Shown here piece after piece: positions 10,425 to 21,037 of a stretch of DNA of 64,000 nt. This stretch comes from Candidula unifasciata (Eukaryota; Mollusca; Gastropoda; Stylommatophora; Geomitridae). Made by a program: the position numbers and the translations under genes. The notes beneath the pieces are model-generated. The model worked only from the letters and a program-made list of their open reading frames with translations, was not told where the DNA came from and searched no databases. The stretch's first letter is position 1. Each line of letters starts with the position of its first letter. Where the stretch lies: positions 415,501 through 479,500 of the forward strand of contig CAJHNH020008450.1 in the NCBI GenBank assembly GCA_905116865.2, given 5' to 3'.

Positions 10425-10600
10425 ATATTGGCCATACAATAGAAATATGACCCACATGACAGATATATGACCCATGTGGCAGAAATATGACCCGCATGAT
10501 AGAAATATGACCATTATGATTTAAATATGTAACACAAAACAGAAATATGACCCAAACAATAATAATATGACCCACACAATAAAAATATGACCCATCCTGA
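10425..10600. repeat. ~18-bp minisatellite
   Basis: AGAAATATGACCCACATGAC-type units, about 9 degenerate copies. Confidence 0.8.
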
Positions 10601-10679
10601 GGACCTTACCAGATAAATGGTTGGGACTGTTGGTAGACTAACTGCAACAACCAGTTTATGACCCACACAAAAACAGATG

Positions 10680-11045
10680 TGATGTTGTATCTGATAAAAG
10701 AAATGCAACAACATCAGCAGAAGAATAAGCAGTTGCGGAGAAGGAGGAGAACTAAAGGTAAATGATGTAAACAACAGTATAACAGTTACAAAAGGAACAG
10801 CAGCAACAAATAAAAAGTCAACAGCAACAAAAGGAAGGAAACTGACAGCTAAAAGAAGAAAAAAAAAGCAGCAAATTGTAGACAGGCAGTGAAAGGAGTA
10901 AGGCAACAGCCAACAATGAAAGATATGCAAAAACAAACAAAAAATAGGAAAATGAAGACAGAAAAAACATAGAAGCAAACAGCAACAAGAAAAAAAGGAA
11001 AAGACAGCAGGAAGAGGAGGGGGCAGAAAAAGGAGGGAGATAGTA
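10680..11045. other. Purine-rich low-complexity tract
   Basis: CAA/GAA-rich degenerate sequence of about 360 bp. The frame open on the opposite strand is a compositional artefact (Phe/Leu/Cys-rich). Confidence 0.55.
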
Positions 11046-11399
11046 TAAATGACAATGTTCAGACTAAACAGTTTGTAAATTCCCATCAGTTTTATTTTCC
11101 CCTTCCAGGTTGACCATATACCCTCCAAGTACCGAGTAGTCTATAATAATATGAGTCGAGCACAATATGCCAAATGTGCCACTGGTATAAACAAAAGTCC
11201 TTTAATTAAAAAAAACAAATGTTATTCTAAAGAAGTTATTCAATACCAAGTGTCGGATTGGTCATGCGCGCAACTGGCATTGTTTCAAGTGGAGATAACT
11301 GCCATTCTAGAAGGTTATTGCAAAGTTATGCATTATGGTAGTCTGAGACAACTAGCAGACACACACACACACAAACCCCATCTCTAGTTTCTGTCAGAT
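11046..11399. other. Intergenic, unassigned
   Basis: No recognisable gene. Contains a short CA run near 11360-11372. Confidence 0.4.
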
Positions 11400-12075
11400 T
11401 CACCCAAAGTGCAAGTTATCCACAAAGAAAACTAACTGATTGTGCAAGTTAACCAGAAAGAAAGAAAACTAAAGGCACAAGTTAACCACAAAGAGAAATA
11501 ACTGAAGGCACAAGTTAACCACAAAGAGAAATAACTGAAGGCACAAGTTAACCACAAAGAGAAATAACTGAAGGCAAAAGTTAACCACACACAAAAAAAT
11601 AACTGAAGGCACAAGTGAACCATAAAGAAAAATAACTGAAGGTACAAGTTAACCACAAATACAAAAAATAACTGAAGGTACAAGTTAACCACACAAAAAA
11701 AATAACTGAAGGCACAAGTTAACCACACACACAAAAATAACTGAAGGCACAAGTTAACCACACACACAAAAATAACTGAAGGCACAAGTTAACCACAATG
11801 AAAAATAACTGAAGGCACAAGTTAACCAAAGAAAAATAACTGAAGGCACAAGTTAACAACAAAGAAAAATAACTGAAGGCACAAGTTAACCACACAGAAA
11901 AATAACTGAAGGCACAAGTTAACCACACACAAAAAAATAACTAAAAGCACAAGTTAACCACAAAGAAAAATAACTGAAGGCACAAATTAACCACAAAGAA
12001 AAATAACTGAAGGCACAAGTTGACACACACAAAAATAACTGAAGGCACAAGTTAACCACAAAGAAAAAACTGAAG
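11400..12075. repeat. ~33-bp minisatellite (~20 units)
   Basis: AACTGAAGGCACAAGTTAAC + CACAAAGAAAAAT units with length variation in the A-rich half. Confidence 0.92.
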
Positions 12076-12093
12076 AGTTATATAGACAATTAT

Positions 12094-12232
12094 TACTTTC
12101 AGTCCTTAGAAACAACATAAGTTCTTACCTAGAAGCCCAATGAACGCAAGATGTGCAGATTTTAGGTCCCTTTTTACTGATCCTTGGGCCTCTAATGCTA
12201 AACCTTATGTGATTAAAAAAACAAAGAGTTAA
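12094..12232. mobile_element. TTAA-type MITE (family T2), diverged copy
   Basis: The internal segment AGAAGCCCAATGAACGCA...TGATGC/TAATGCTAAACC is shared with 42040-42186. The right end AAAGAGTTAA is kept and the left end is decayed. Confidence 0.55.
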
Positions 12233-12429
12233 AGACAATTATTACATCATAAAGCAAGTTCACCATAAGGTTCAACACACTGGCAACTAAAAATCTCTCT
12301 TAACAAAAGGGAAAAGACAAAACATGAAAAACAAAGCAAAATATTGTGTGTGTTTTTTTTGTCCAGCAGCTTATTCTGTAAAACTGTTTTCCAGATTGGT
12401 GGGACAGTGAATGATTTGTGTACAAGCAA

Positions 12430-13030
12430 CAGATTATGCATATTAAATGATTTTGTGTAAAAGCAACATAAACATTATGTAGTAAATGACTGTGTGTACA
12501 TGTAACAAACATTATGTAGTAAATGACTGTGTGTATGTGTAACAAACATTATGTAGTAAATGACTGTGTACATGTAACAAACATTATGTAGTGAATGACT
12601 GTGTACATGTAACAAACATTATGTAGTGAATGACTGTGTGTACATGTAACAAACATTATGTAGTGAATGACTGTGTACATGTAACAAACATTATGTAGTG
12701 AATGACTGTACATGTAACAAACATTATGTAGTAAATGACTGTGTACATGTAACAAACATTATGTAGTGAATGACTGTGTGTACATGTAACAAACATTATG
12801 TAGTGAATGACTGTGTGCACATGTAACAAACATTATGTAGTAAATGACTGTATGTACATGTAACAAACATTATGTAGTGAATGACTGTGTGCATGTAACA
12901 AACATTATGTAGTAAATGACTGTGTACATGTAACAAACATTAAGTAGTAAATGACTGTGTACATGTAACAAACATTATGTAGTAAATGACTGTGTACATG
13001 TAACAAACATTATGTAGCAAATGACTGTGT
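12430..13030. repeat. ~34-bp minisatellite
   Basis: GTAAATGACTGTGTACATGT + AACAAACATTATGTA units, about 17 copies. Confidence 0.92.
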
Positions 13031-13420
13031 GTACAAGCAACACAATCTATAGTAAATGTTTGCCTGTACAAGCAGCAAACACATTATGTATTGAATTACT
13101 GTTTGTACATGCATTACATTATGTAGTGAATGATTGTCTGTACAAGCAACACATTATGTAGTGAATGACTGTGTGTACAAGCAATGCATTATATAGTTAA
13201 TGATTGTATGCACAAGCAGTACATTTTGTAGTCAATGATTGTGTGTACAAGGGATATATATTATGTAGTAAATGATTGTCTGTAGAAGCCACACACTGCA
13301 GTAAATGATTGTCTGTAGAAGCCACACACTGCAGTAAATGATTGTCTGTACAAGCTACACACTGCAGTGAATGATTGTCTGTACAATACATTGCAGTGAA
13401 TGTCCCTGTGGTGAGTGAAT
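13031..13420. repeat. Diverged continuation of the 34-bp array
   Basis: Units ATGATTGTCTGTACAAGC + CACACACTGCAGTGA grade from the upstream array, indicating stepwise divergence. Confidence 0.85.
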
Positions 13421-13499
13421 TGTCCACATCCATAATTTATTATAACTGTCAATGGGTTAAAGTGGCAACTTACACAGATAGCAAGAGTTAATGTGAAGA

Positions 13500-13920
13500 G
13501 ATACTCTTCTTCTTCACTTCCTCTTTTACCGCTGTGGGTGTCGAGGGAGATATAAGGTTCTGTTTCTAGCTCTTCTGGCCGCCTCGACCATAGGCACATC
13601 GTGCTGTTGTAGAGTTTCTCTGATGTTATCCTTCCATCTTGTTCTTGGTCTACCTCGTGCTCTACGTCGTCCTTCTCTTTCCATGTATGCTTTGTATGGT
13701 ATGGTGCCACAAAGCATTCTCTCTAAGTGGGCAAACCATTTCACTTGCTGTCTTTGTATGTAATTTAGAATTGGTTCTGTGCCGACTTTTTCTCTTATGA
13801 TCTCATTCCTGATCTTATCTCTTATGGTCACTCCTACAGCCCTTCTCAGACATCTCATTTCCATGGTTACTAATTTTCTTTTATGGTTTGTTTTGAGTGA
13901 CCATGTCTGGCACTGGTAGC
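13500..13920 (-). pseudogene. Non-LTR retrotransposon C-terminus fragment (family C)
   Basis: The minus strand encodes QRQQVKWFAHLERM, RRARGRPRTRWKDNIRETL and NRTLYLPRHPQR, the post-RT region of clade-RTE/CR1-like ORF2, then a GAAGAAGAA tail at about 13500-13515. 40535-40915 is a second copy. Confidence 0.68.
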
Positions 13921-14445
13921 ACAGAATTTGAATACACTCTTAGACAATATATTATACTTAAATCTATACTAACAACCAGAGGTAACAGAAGCATACATAT
14001 CCAACAGTGAAACATATATAAACTATATTCAATTCAAACACAGATAGATAAACATATGGGTTGAACTGGAGTGGGTGTTACTACTAATGCCCCTTTAATG
14101 GCATTTGCACACGGTCATTCACACAAAAATATTTACCACCAGAGTAAACCACGAAGTCAACACACACCTGTAAATATTGGCTTGCTCTGATCACTATATA
14201 GGAAAGTCTTGTAAAATATAATTATTTAACAAACATAATCAATTCAGCTGTTTATTGCCCTGCCTATATGCCGCCAAGAAGGGCTGTCAACAAAGCAATC
14301 AATAATCTCCGAATAATGAGTCAAACTCAAACTAAAGAAAGTAATGTTATTAATAACATATGACACAAACGATTTTGTAAGTACCTGGCTTGTACTGCAT
14401 GAATCCGGGACACAGCATTGCCTAATCACAAAGCAGTAAATTAAC
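13921..14445. other. Intergenic, unassigned
   Basis: No recognisable feature. A/T-rich up to the GC-rich block that follows. Confidence 0.4.
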
Positions 14446-15090
14446 CTGTGAACGAGAGGCCGGGTCAGTGTGTTCTACTAGCAGGCATGTCAGCTGGGTC
14501 TTCGGTGGGTTGGCGGGCGGGCGGGCGGGGTTGCTATCTTGTCCTCCCTTTCTTTAACCGGATCCGCTTTACACGGGTGACACGGTAACAATACCAGGTA
14601 GGAGGTCTGCGTCATTGATTTACCCGGAAACATTACCTTACAGTCTTACACGGGGAAATTCAGGTATTAGAAATGTGGTCTCGTGAAAACCGGAGTTGGG
14701 GGAGGGGGTGGGTGGGGGGGGGGGGGGGGGGTTTTTACAGAAATAGAAGAATGTTTAAAGTCAAGTGGAGATAGAAGCAAGGGGGGGGGGGGGCTTTATA
14801 TTGTGCATAAATAAAGGTAAAGTCGGGAGATGTGAACCAGGGTCATTGCACGCGGTTATAAACCATAAGTGCTCTGCCACCAGTACGGACAGCTGATAAG
14901 AAACTGGCCGTCTGTGTAGCCGCCCGCACGAAACTCCGTAGCTACAGCGACGTTCCTCCATTTACCCCAGAGTGTCAACTTTGGTACCCATTTTCTAGAG
15001 GCTGGGTGAACCCCGGGAACCCTCCAGTTTCGAACATCAGCCGTGGATTTGAAAGCGAGTGTCCAATCGACTAACGCGGCCGCTTAATTG
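14446..15090 (-). promoter_or_regulatory. GC-rich block, possible promoter/5' exon region of the CUB gene
   Basis: Local rise in C+G and CpG with GGCGGGCGGGCGGGCGGGG at about 14511-14530. On the minus strand CTCGTTCACAG|GTTAAT near 14447 could be a first-exon donor. The CUB gene needs an upstream non-coding exon. No TATA box was seen. Speculative. Confidence 0.25.
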
Positions 15091-15349
15091 TGTGCATAAA
15101 TGGTTTATAGCAAGCTATTGTTTCATCATTAACTTCATCATGTAACTTTTGACTATGTACCTTAATTTTTAATCACAATAAATGTTAGAAGAAAAGAAGA
15201 AAATGGGGGGGGGGGGGGGGGGTGTGGTTAGAGAAAATCCTAAAAAATGTTAATATGTATTTAAACATTATGATTATCAGTTCTTTCAGTACCAGAAGGC
15301 TTCACATGAAAAACCAAGTGGACATTTAAAATTGATGACAAATCTATAC

Positions 15350-15505
15350 CTATATTTTATAGACCAGTGGTGGATGACGTGGTCAGCATCATGACGGCCG
15401 CTTTTACTTCCCATTATGTACCTGGTCCCCACTCAAGGCTGGGTTGACCTGGGATCCAATGTTTTTCAAGCGGCTACACCATGTCGGCTCCCCCTTTGTG
15501 GGGAG
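15350..15505 (-). mobile_element. tRNA-derived SINE (family A), truncated
   Basis: Reversed copy: TTTTATAGACCA, CTTTTACTTCCCA, TACCTGGTCCCCACTCAAGG and a head remnant CGGCTACACCATGTCGGCTC. Confidence 0.68.
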
Positions 15506-15554
15506 TAGCAATTTTGCTACTTGAAAGTCATTGGCAAATGTCATGATGTTCTTC

Positions 15555-15690
15555 TCCTGCCTTTCTAACCCCCAATGGAGCAGAGGCCCTCAATCAACTC
15601 ACGCCAAGTTGTTGTTATATTCTTCGCTATCGCATGCAGCTGTCCTCCCCATCTTTTTTTAACTTCACTCTCCAACTCCAATGAAAAAGG
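15555..15690 (-). mobile_element. Non-LTR 3'-end fragment (family F)
   Basis: Contains CCCCCAATGGAGCAGAGGCCCTCAATCAACT and ATCGCATGCAGCTGTC in two adjoining blocks, the reverse of 25790-25870. Followed by a G run at 15711-15721. Confidence 0.6.
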
Positions 15691-16162
15691 ACAGCGGGGA
15701 GGAAAAGAGGGGGGGGGGGGGCAACCAATGAACAGTCGATACTGCCTGTATTGACTTTTAGGGAGGGGTAGCTTGGCAAGAAATATTCGATACAGCAGCC
15801 CATCTCACTATCTCCGTGCTCAACTCACCCAGCTGCAGTAGACTGACATATCTTATAGATCAGAGCTTCTCAACCTATGTATCGCGACTTTTTCTTTCTT
15901 AAAATGAATGAAACATTAGGGTAAAAAGTAGGTATAAGCCTTTTTTTTTTTTTTTAACATTTAACTAATAAAATACATGATAATAACTAGACAGGGAAAG
16001 TATATAAACTCCGGCCACATACAAGTCGATAATATGAAAAACGAACGAAAACACATAAGTACTTGGGTGCAAGCTCCAACATGCTGAGAGAAGAAATACA
16101 ATCTAGAATACAATCTGGAAATAAAGTATAAGTATACTATGCCTTTCAACATCTGCTAAAGT

Positions 16163-16640
16163 CAGAGTGATCAAAATTTATAAAACGTTGATTAGACCAG
16201 TCGTGTTATATGGTTCTGAAACTTGAAGCACAACTAAAAGAGATGAAGCCTTATTAGTATTACAGTTTTTCGAAAACAGAATCTTACAACGAATCTTTAG
16301 ACCCATCAAAGATGCAAACAGCGGGGAATGGAGAGTGAGAAGCAACAACGAAATTCATAATCTGTTTCAATCACCACTGATCGCTGGCATCATGAGAGCT
16401 AATAGACTTATATGGTTGGGGCATATTGAAAGAAAGTCAGAGGACAGAGAAGTAAATACCAGGGAGATGAATATTCGTAGACCACGAGGCAGACCAAGAA
16501 GACGATGTAGAGATAATATCAAGACAGACCTGCAAACACTTGGTGTCACCAACTGGAAAGAGAGGGCCAACAAGAGAGATGAATGGAGGCGGGTTATATC
16601 TGCAGCAATGAACCTCAAGGGCTCGGAATGCTAAAGAAGA
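16163..16640 (+). pseudogene. Non-LTR retrotransposon C-terminus fragment (family A-RT) with (GAA) tail
   Basis: Frames read TLIRPVVLYGSET, NRILQRIFRPIKDANSGEWR, ANRLIWLGHIERKSEDR and RRPRGRPRRRCRDNIKTDL, the standard ORF2 region after RT, with a stop in the first part. The end is (AAGAAG)n. The reverse of its terminal 60 bp recurs at 31050 and 54130. Confidence 0.72.
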
Positions 16641-16712
16641 AAAAAAAAGAAGAAGAAGAAAATAGGGAAACGGTCGATCTGTGTTGATCTATTGTGTCCC
16701 CGATGTCGGACA

Positions 16713-16888
16713 GATTTTTTTTTGTTTATGTAAAGCCCCATTCAGGCTGTTGCCGGGGGCCCTATATATAACCCAACCTATGGATTGAACGGGGTTTCTG
16801 GGACCTCTTCCCGGGGTGATCCTCATCCGAATGGTGGCACTTTGTGTCACCGGATGTTTATCGCTTGCTGGATGTCCTGGTGGAGATG
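16713..16888 (+). repeat. Dispersed repeat E, copy 3
   Basis: Same order of blocks as 2812-2996; GAACGGGGTTTCTGGGACCT and GATCCTCATCCGAATGGTGG. Confidence 0.72.
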
Positions 16889-16892
16889 AATC

Positions 16893-17275
16893 TCACTCAC
16901 CCATTCATTAATTCACCCACTCACTCACTCATTCACTCACTCACTCATTCACTCACTCATTCACTCACTCACTCACATCATTCACTCCCTCATTCACTCA
17001 CTCATTCACCACTGATTCACTCACTTATTCACTCGAACATTCACTCACTCATTCACTCACTCATTCACTCACTCATTCACTCACTCATTCATTCACTCTC
17101 ACTCACTCATTCATTCACTCACTCATTCACTCCCTCACTCATTCACTCACTCATTCACTCACTCATTCACTCACTCATTCACTCACTCATTCACTCACTC
17201 GTTCATTCACTCGCTCATTCACTCACTCACCACTGATTCACTCACTCACTTATTCACTCGCTCATTCATTCACTG
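16893..17275. repeat. (CATTCACTCACT)n minisatellite
   Basis: About 380 bp of CACTCACTCATT-type units with 4-bp and 12-bp periodicity. Confidence 0.92.
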
Positions 17276-17367
17276 TTGACCCAAGAAGAAAAAGTCAAAA
17301 CCTTTTTTGTTCAAACTAGACTGGATAATATTGAGCCCGAATAATCGAGGTCCTGATGTAAATGAGA

Positions 17368-17650
17368 GGGAGTCGCCGTGGCGTTGGCGGCTGGACGCCT
17401 GCCTGTGGATCGGAGGGTCGTGGGTTCGCGTCCTGACGGAGCCGGCCTTTTGTGTGTGTGTGTTCAAAAATGACCTTGACTTCCAAGTCGACCCAGCCTT
17501 AAATGGGTACGAGGTGTAGTCCTGGGAAGTAAAGGCAACCGGTGTAATGCTGACCACATCCCCCACCAAGTTCCGATTGGTCTATAAAATTATAAGTCTA
17601 GCCCTATATGCCCAATACGCCTAAAGACGTGGAAAAGGAACCTTTCCGGT
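17368..17650 (+). mobile_element. tRNA-derived SINE (family A), copy
   Basis: Head GGGAGTCGCCGTGGCGTTGG with B box GGTTCGCGTCC, body AGTCCTGGGAAGTAAAGG, TCTATAAAATTA, CTAGCCCTATATGCCCAATA, and T-run end. Confidence 0.78.
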
Positions 17651-17879
17651 TTTTTTTTTTTTTCAAATTGTATATAATGTAGTTGCCCTTTGTGCCCGTG
17701 TGGGCTGCATGTGAAAACTGCAGAACATGTCCTGCAAGAATGAATGTCCCTGTACTTTATAGAAGGGAATAATGGCCCACTAAGTCAACACTGTACAAGT
17801 TGTATGGAACTAAGGGTTTTTAGCAGCTCCATATAATATATATCCAAAGAAATATTTGTAGCGTATCAAAAATTCCATC

Positions 17880-18235
17880 TAGTCGACTAAGGTCCTTTCT
17901 TCTTTCAAACGATCAAAAGAGAATTTTCTAGACGTAAAAATGCCAGGTAGATAGATACTCTGCTTTCTTGGCTGTAAACTTACGTCACAGAGTTTGTGAG
18001 TGAAGGAGATCGGGTAAGGGTTGAAGGTTGCAGTCGTTGTCAACTTCTGGATCCCCATGATTTCCGTGCTGCGTGTGGTGGAAAGCTTCACCACAACCCA
18101 CCTTCACATACACGTTTCCCTCCAGAACTACAGTCTGTGTGATCAACATCTCGCGCATTGGAATCAGACAGGTACAAATCCCAGAAACCACCATTGAAAC
18201 GTAAAGCACAGTTACTCTGGGGCATCACAAAAGAG
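17880..18235 (-). other. Unassigned open region with a strong splice donor
   Basis: The minus strand has a CCCCAG acceptor-like site at about 18222. It is open for MVVSGICTCLIPMREMLITQ... in one frame, and for EIMGIQKLTTTATFNPYPIS... up to a consensus CTGTGAC|GTAAGTT donor near 17988 in another. No family recognised. It could be an exon of an unrecognised gene, a 5' UTR exon of the CUB gene, or chance. Confidence 0.22.
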
Positions 18236-18385
18236 TTACGAACTAACTTGTAGTCCGGTGTGGGTGGGCGGGGGTGTGCGTGTAGTGTCGTGTGTGGACG
18301 CGCGCATTTGTCCGTGTGTGTGCGGTTTGTGCGTGTGTGTATGTGTATGTATGTGTGAATGGTGTATCTCTGTTGATTTTAACAT

Positions 18386-18660
18386 TTAACCTTTAGCACC
18401 CCACAGTCGAGTATATTGGACTTCAGCCGCCCACCTCGTAGCGTCCCACAGTCGAGTATACTCGACATCTATATATGGTTGGGGAATACGAAGCCTAAAC
18501 GGAGCTACGCGTGTGACGTCACTTGAAAACTATAAATAACTATTCTAGAGTGGTTTCACTTCCTCTTTGTCTGTTTTGATTGCTAGGAGGCCGAGAGTAG
18601 GTTTGTGTGATCAATTTTTCTGAGCCAGTTCGATTTTTATTGTGGGGTGCTAAAGGTTAA
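18386..18660. mobile_element. TTAA-flanked MITE (piggyBac-like), perfect 20-bp TIRs
   Basis: Left end TTAACCTTTAGCACCCCACA is the exact reverse complement of right end TGTGGGGTGCTAAAGGTTAA. The flanks add two more matching bases. A 275-bp non-coding element with TTAA at both ends fits the piggyBac target rule. Inside are a 16-bp direct repeat CCCACAGTCGAGTATA (18400, 18445), the 16-bp palindrome GTCGAGTATACTCGAC (18451-18466) and a CRE-type TGACGTCA (18514-18521). Confidence 0.88.
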
Positions 18661-19380
18661 ATAATAGGACGAGAGTTTGAAAGCAAATGACTTATGAAAC
18701 TCACGCATTTCGTAACCAATATACTTGCTATACAGTTTTAAAAGTTAAAGTCGAGAGATTCGACTTCACTGCATCGGGTTTTATATCATATGGAACGGTG
18801 TCTCTCCGCAAAACGGCTAAACGAGTCCCCCCCCCCCCCCCCCCACCCATAAAGATTTCCGGTAAAACTAATGTTTCGCTCCCCAGATCCCGCCAAATAC
18901 ATACTAGCTCACTTCTGATTGGTAGACCTTAAGCCGTGTTCTCTTAGCACAATGTTACGGGAGTTTTCCGCCATGCCGTTGATATCGTATATTGTGTATT
19001 TCATCACGCCAGCGCTTTTAACAATCCAAAAACATGGACAAACTGGGTCTAACAACCCCCCCCCCCCCCAGGAGAGTGCTGCAACCTATATCACATGCAT
19101 TCTCTTTCTTGGAATAAAAACTTCAATGCAAGACGACCTAGAGAGCAAACAACAGAGCGGCACACCCGTAACCTGCAGGAAAATAGACCAGCCCAACAAA
19201 CTTGTGAAGGAAACGGGACCTACTTTGTTTGGAGAGACTAACTTAAACCTAACCAGATTTCCATTTGTTCGCATCCCATCCAAAAGAAGCTCTTTATTTC
19301 CCTAATTGTGAATCATTTTATCTACATTCCTAAAGGCAACACATTTTTTTTTTTTTTTGAGTGCGGCGTTGCCGGCAATG
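18661..19380. other. Intergenic, unassigned
   Basis: Contains C runs at 18829-18844 and 19057-19070 and a T run near 19346. No recognisable coding region. Confidence 0.4.
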
Positions 19381-19439
19381 GACATGTTACATGAGGATGA
19401 TGATAACAACAACATTAACGATGTTTAATTAGGTATATA

Positions 19440-19685
19440 GACATCACGTCTGTAGCTTATGCGATGCGAACGAATATTAATGTCAGGGTGCCGGGTTCGA
19501 TCCCAGCTGCGGGCCTTGCGTTGCTTTCGACAATGATACTGAGAGTCAACCGTTGAGTAAGCATTGGCAAACTACTGGACGTAAAATCTGCCTAGAAAAA
19601 CCACAACATCCAAAGAATGCTGGGGTTGGTTCTGCAACATCCTGTAAAGAATACGCAATTAACTTTTTAAACCGTGAATAAAAGG
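19440..19685 (+). mobile_element. tRNA-related SINE (family B), copy 1
   Basis: GTGCCGGGTTCGATCCCAGC (B box), GCGGGCCTTGCGTTGCTTTC, CAAACTACTGGACGTAAA, CCTAGAAAAACCACAACA, GGTTCTGCAACATCCTGTAA. Copies also at 19800-20030 and, reversed, 23950-24200. Confidence 0.7.
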
Positions 19686-19799
19686 TCAACCACTGTGTAT
19701 TTGGGCCAGACATCGTAAAAATAACCAGGAGAACACTTCAAATATAAATAAAGTGTCAGTATACTACAGTAGACTTTTCCCCATCCTACTGTACGGTTC

Positions 19800-20030
19800 G
19801 CTCATTTCCATATCTGCACTTCTTTAATGTCGGCGTCTGGGGCTTAGGTGTTTCTATCGTGCTTCGTAATGCCGGGTTCAATCTCAGATGCGGACGATTT
19901 GGCAGCAGATCGTCTTGCGTTGTTTTCGAAAAAAAACCACAACAGCCAAAAAATGCTGAGGTTGGTTCTGTAACGTCCTGTAAAGGATACACAGTTAACT
20001 TTATCTTCTTTATTGGTTTAATATTGAAGT
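19800..20030 (+). mobile_element. SINE (family B), copy 2, internally deleted
   Basis: AATGCCGGGTTCAATCTCAG, CAGATCGTCTTGCGTTGTTTTC, AAAACCACAACAGCCAAAAA and GGTTCTGTAACGTCCTGTAA in family-B order. Confidence 0.65.
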
Positions 20031-20288
20031 TGATCCTTTTGAGTTTAGAGAAAACCACCGTGGTGTAGTGGCAAGGACCTGATGATGATTGTTTATATTT
20101 CTAAGTTCACAAATGGATGTACCAGTGCTGTCTCAATACATAGGCTCGTGAGCATAGGGGCTCCGTGCTAATCTGTGCATGTCATGTGCCCATTTACACT
20201 TCTTCCTGTGAGTGGTTGGGACTCCAGCACACTGGTTTGCCCAGGGGCCAATAATGCGGTTAAGACAACATATGTTAAGGGTTTAGAG

Positions 20289-20448
20289 CAGTGGTTCCCA
20301 ACTTTTAACACAGGTCCTCATGTTGTGGCGACGCCGTGGCTACTTCATAACTTCAATGAATAAATACTTTCTGATGGTCTTAGACGGCCCCAGTGAAAGG
20401 GTCATTCGACCCACAAAAGGGTCGCAACCTTTAGGTTGAGAACCGCTG
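20289..20448. mobile_element. hAT-Charlie-like MITE with near-perfect 8-bp TSD
   Basis: Ends CAGTGGTTCCCAACTTTT and AACCTTTAGGTTGAGAACCGCTG (reverse CAGCGGTTCTCAACC) form the classic Charlie-type TIR. Flanks GTTTAGAG (20281-20288) and GTTTAAAG (20449-20456) differ by one base. Confidence 0.82.
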
Positions 20449-20456
20449 GTTTAAAG

Positions 20457-21029
20457 CATCAGATGGTCTTAATCCAGCCCTGGATCTGATACTCAATGCG
20501 TGGGAAAGGGTCCTTTATTTACTTACAAGTTGTGGCAGGGGGTTCAAAGGGCTTTAGCCATATTCAGATGCACATTTATTAATGATATTTTTAACACTTT
20601 TATTATTATTATGTGCTAAGTGGCAGCGAATTGTTTTATTTGAAAGAATATGAAATGTTTAGACAAATACTACTAAAAAGGCAGACAACGTCTAAACACA
20701 GAACCACCTAGTACTGTTACTGTTGCACCCCCCTTCCCCACTTTTGCATCCTACCGTAGAATATTTTTGGGCAGGTGAGGGGATATCTCAGTTTCACACA
20801 CACACACACAGACACACTAAAAACTATTTCGGTAGGGGAAGAAGATGCTCGATCCCACATATCCGGTAGCACTGATATTGTTGTTTCAGTTTTATTGCTA
20901 AGAATTATTTTAAACCTCGGAAAACCCAGACAATGTTCCAGGTGGAAACTAGATTCATCTTGGAAAGGGACTTAAATAGCACTGACTTGTTCATAAATGT
21001 TAGAGTTACTGTTCTTGTGTTCCTCAGTG
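20457..21029. other. Intergenic, unassigned
   Basis: A/T-rich with a short CA run (20797-20816). Nothing recognised. Confidence 0.4.
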
Positions 21030-21037
21030 TTCCTCAC

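Noticed and set aside
10514..11128. 204-residue hydrophobic minus-strand protein
   Set aside because: Complement of a CAA/GAA-rich tract; composition explains the hydrophobicity and no membrane-protein family is recognisable.
19086..19305. Coding exon around 19.1-19.3 kb
   Set aside because: Short frames on both strands with no domain, no paired splice sites and C-run flanks.
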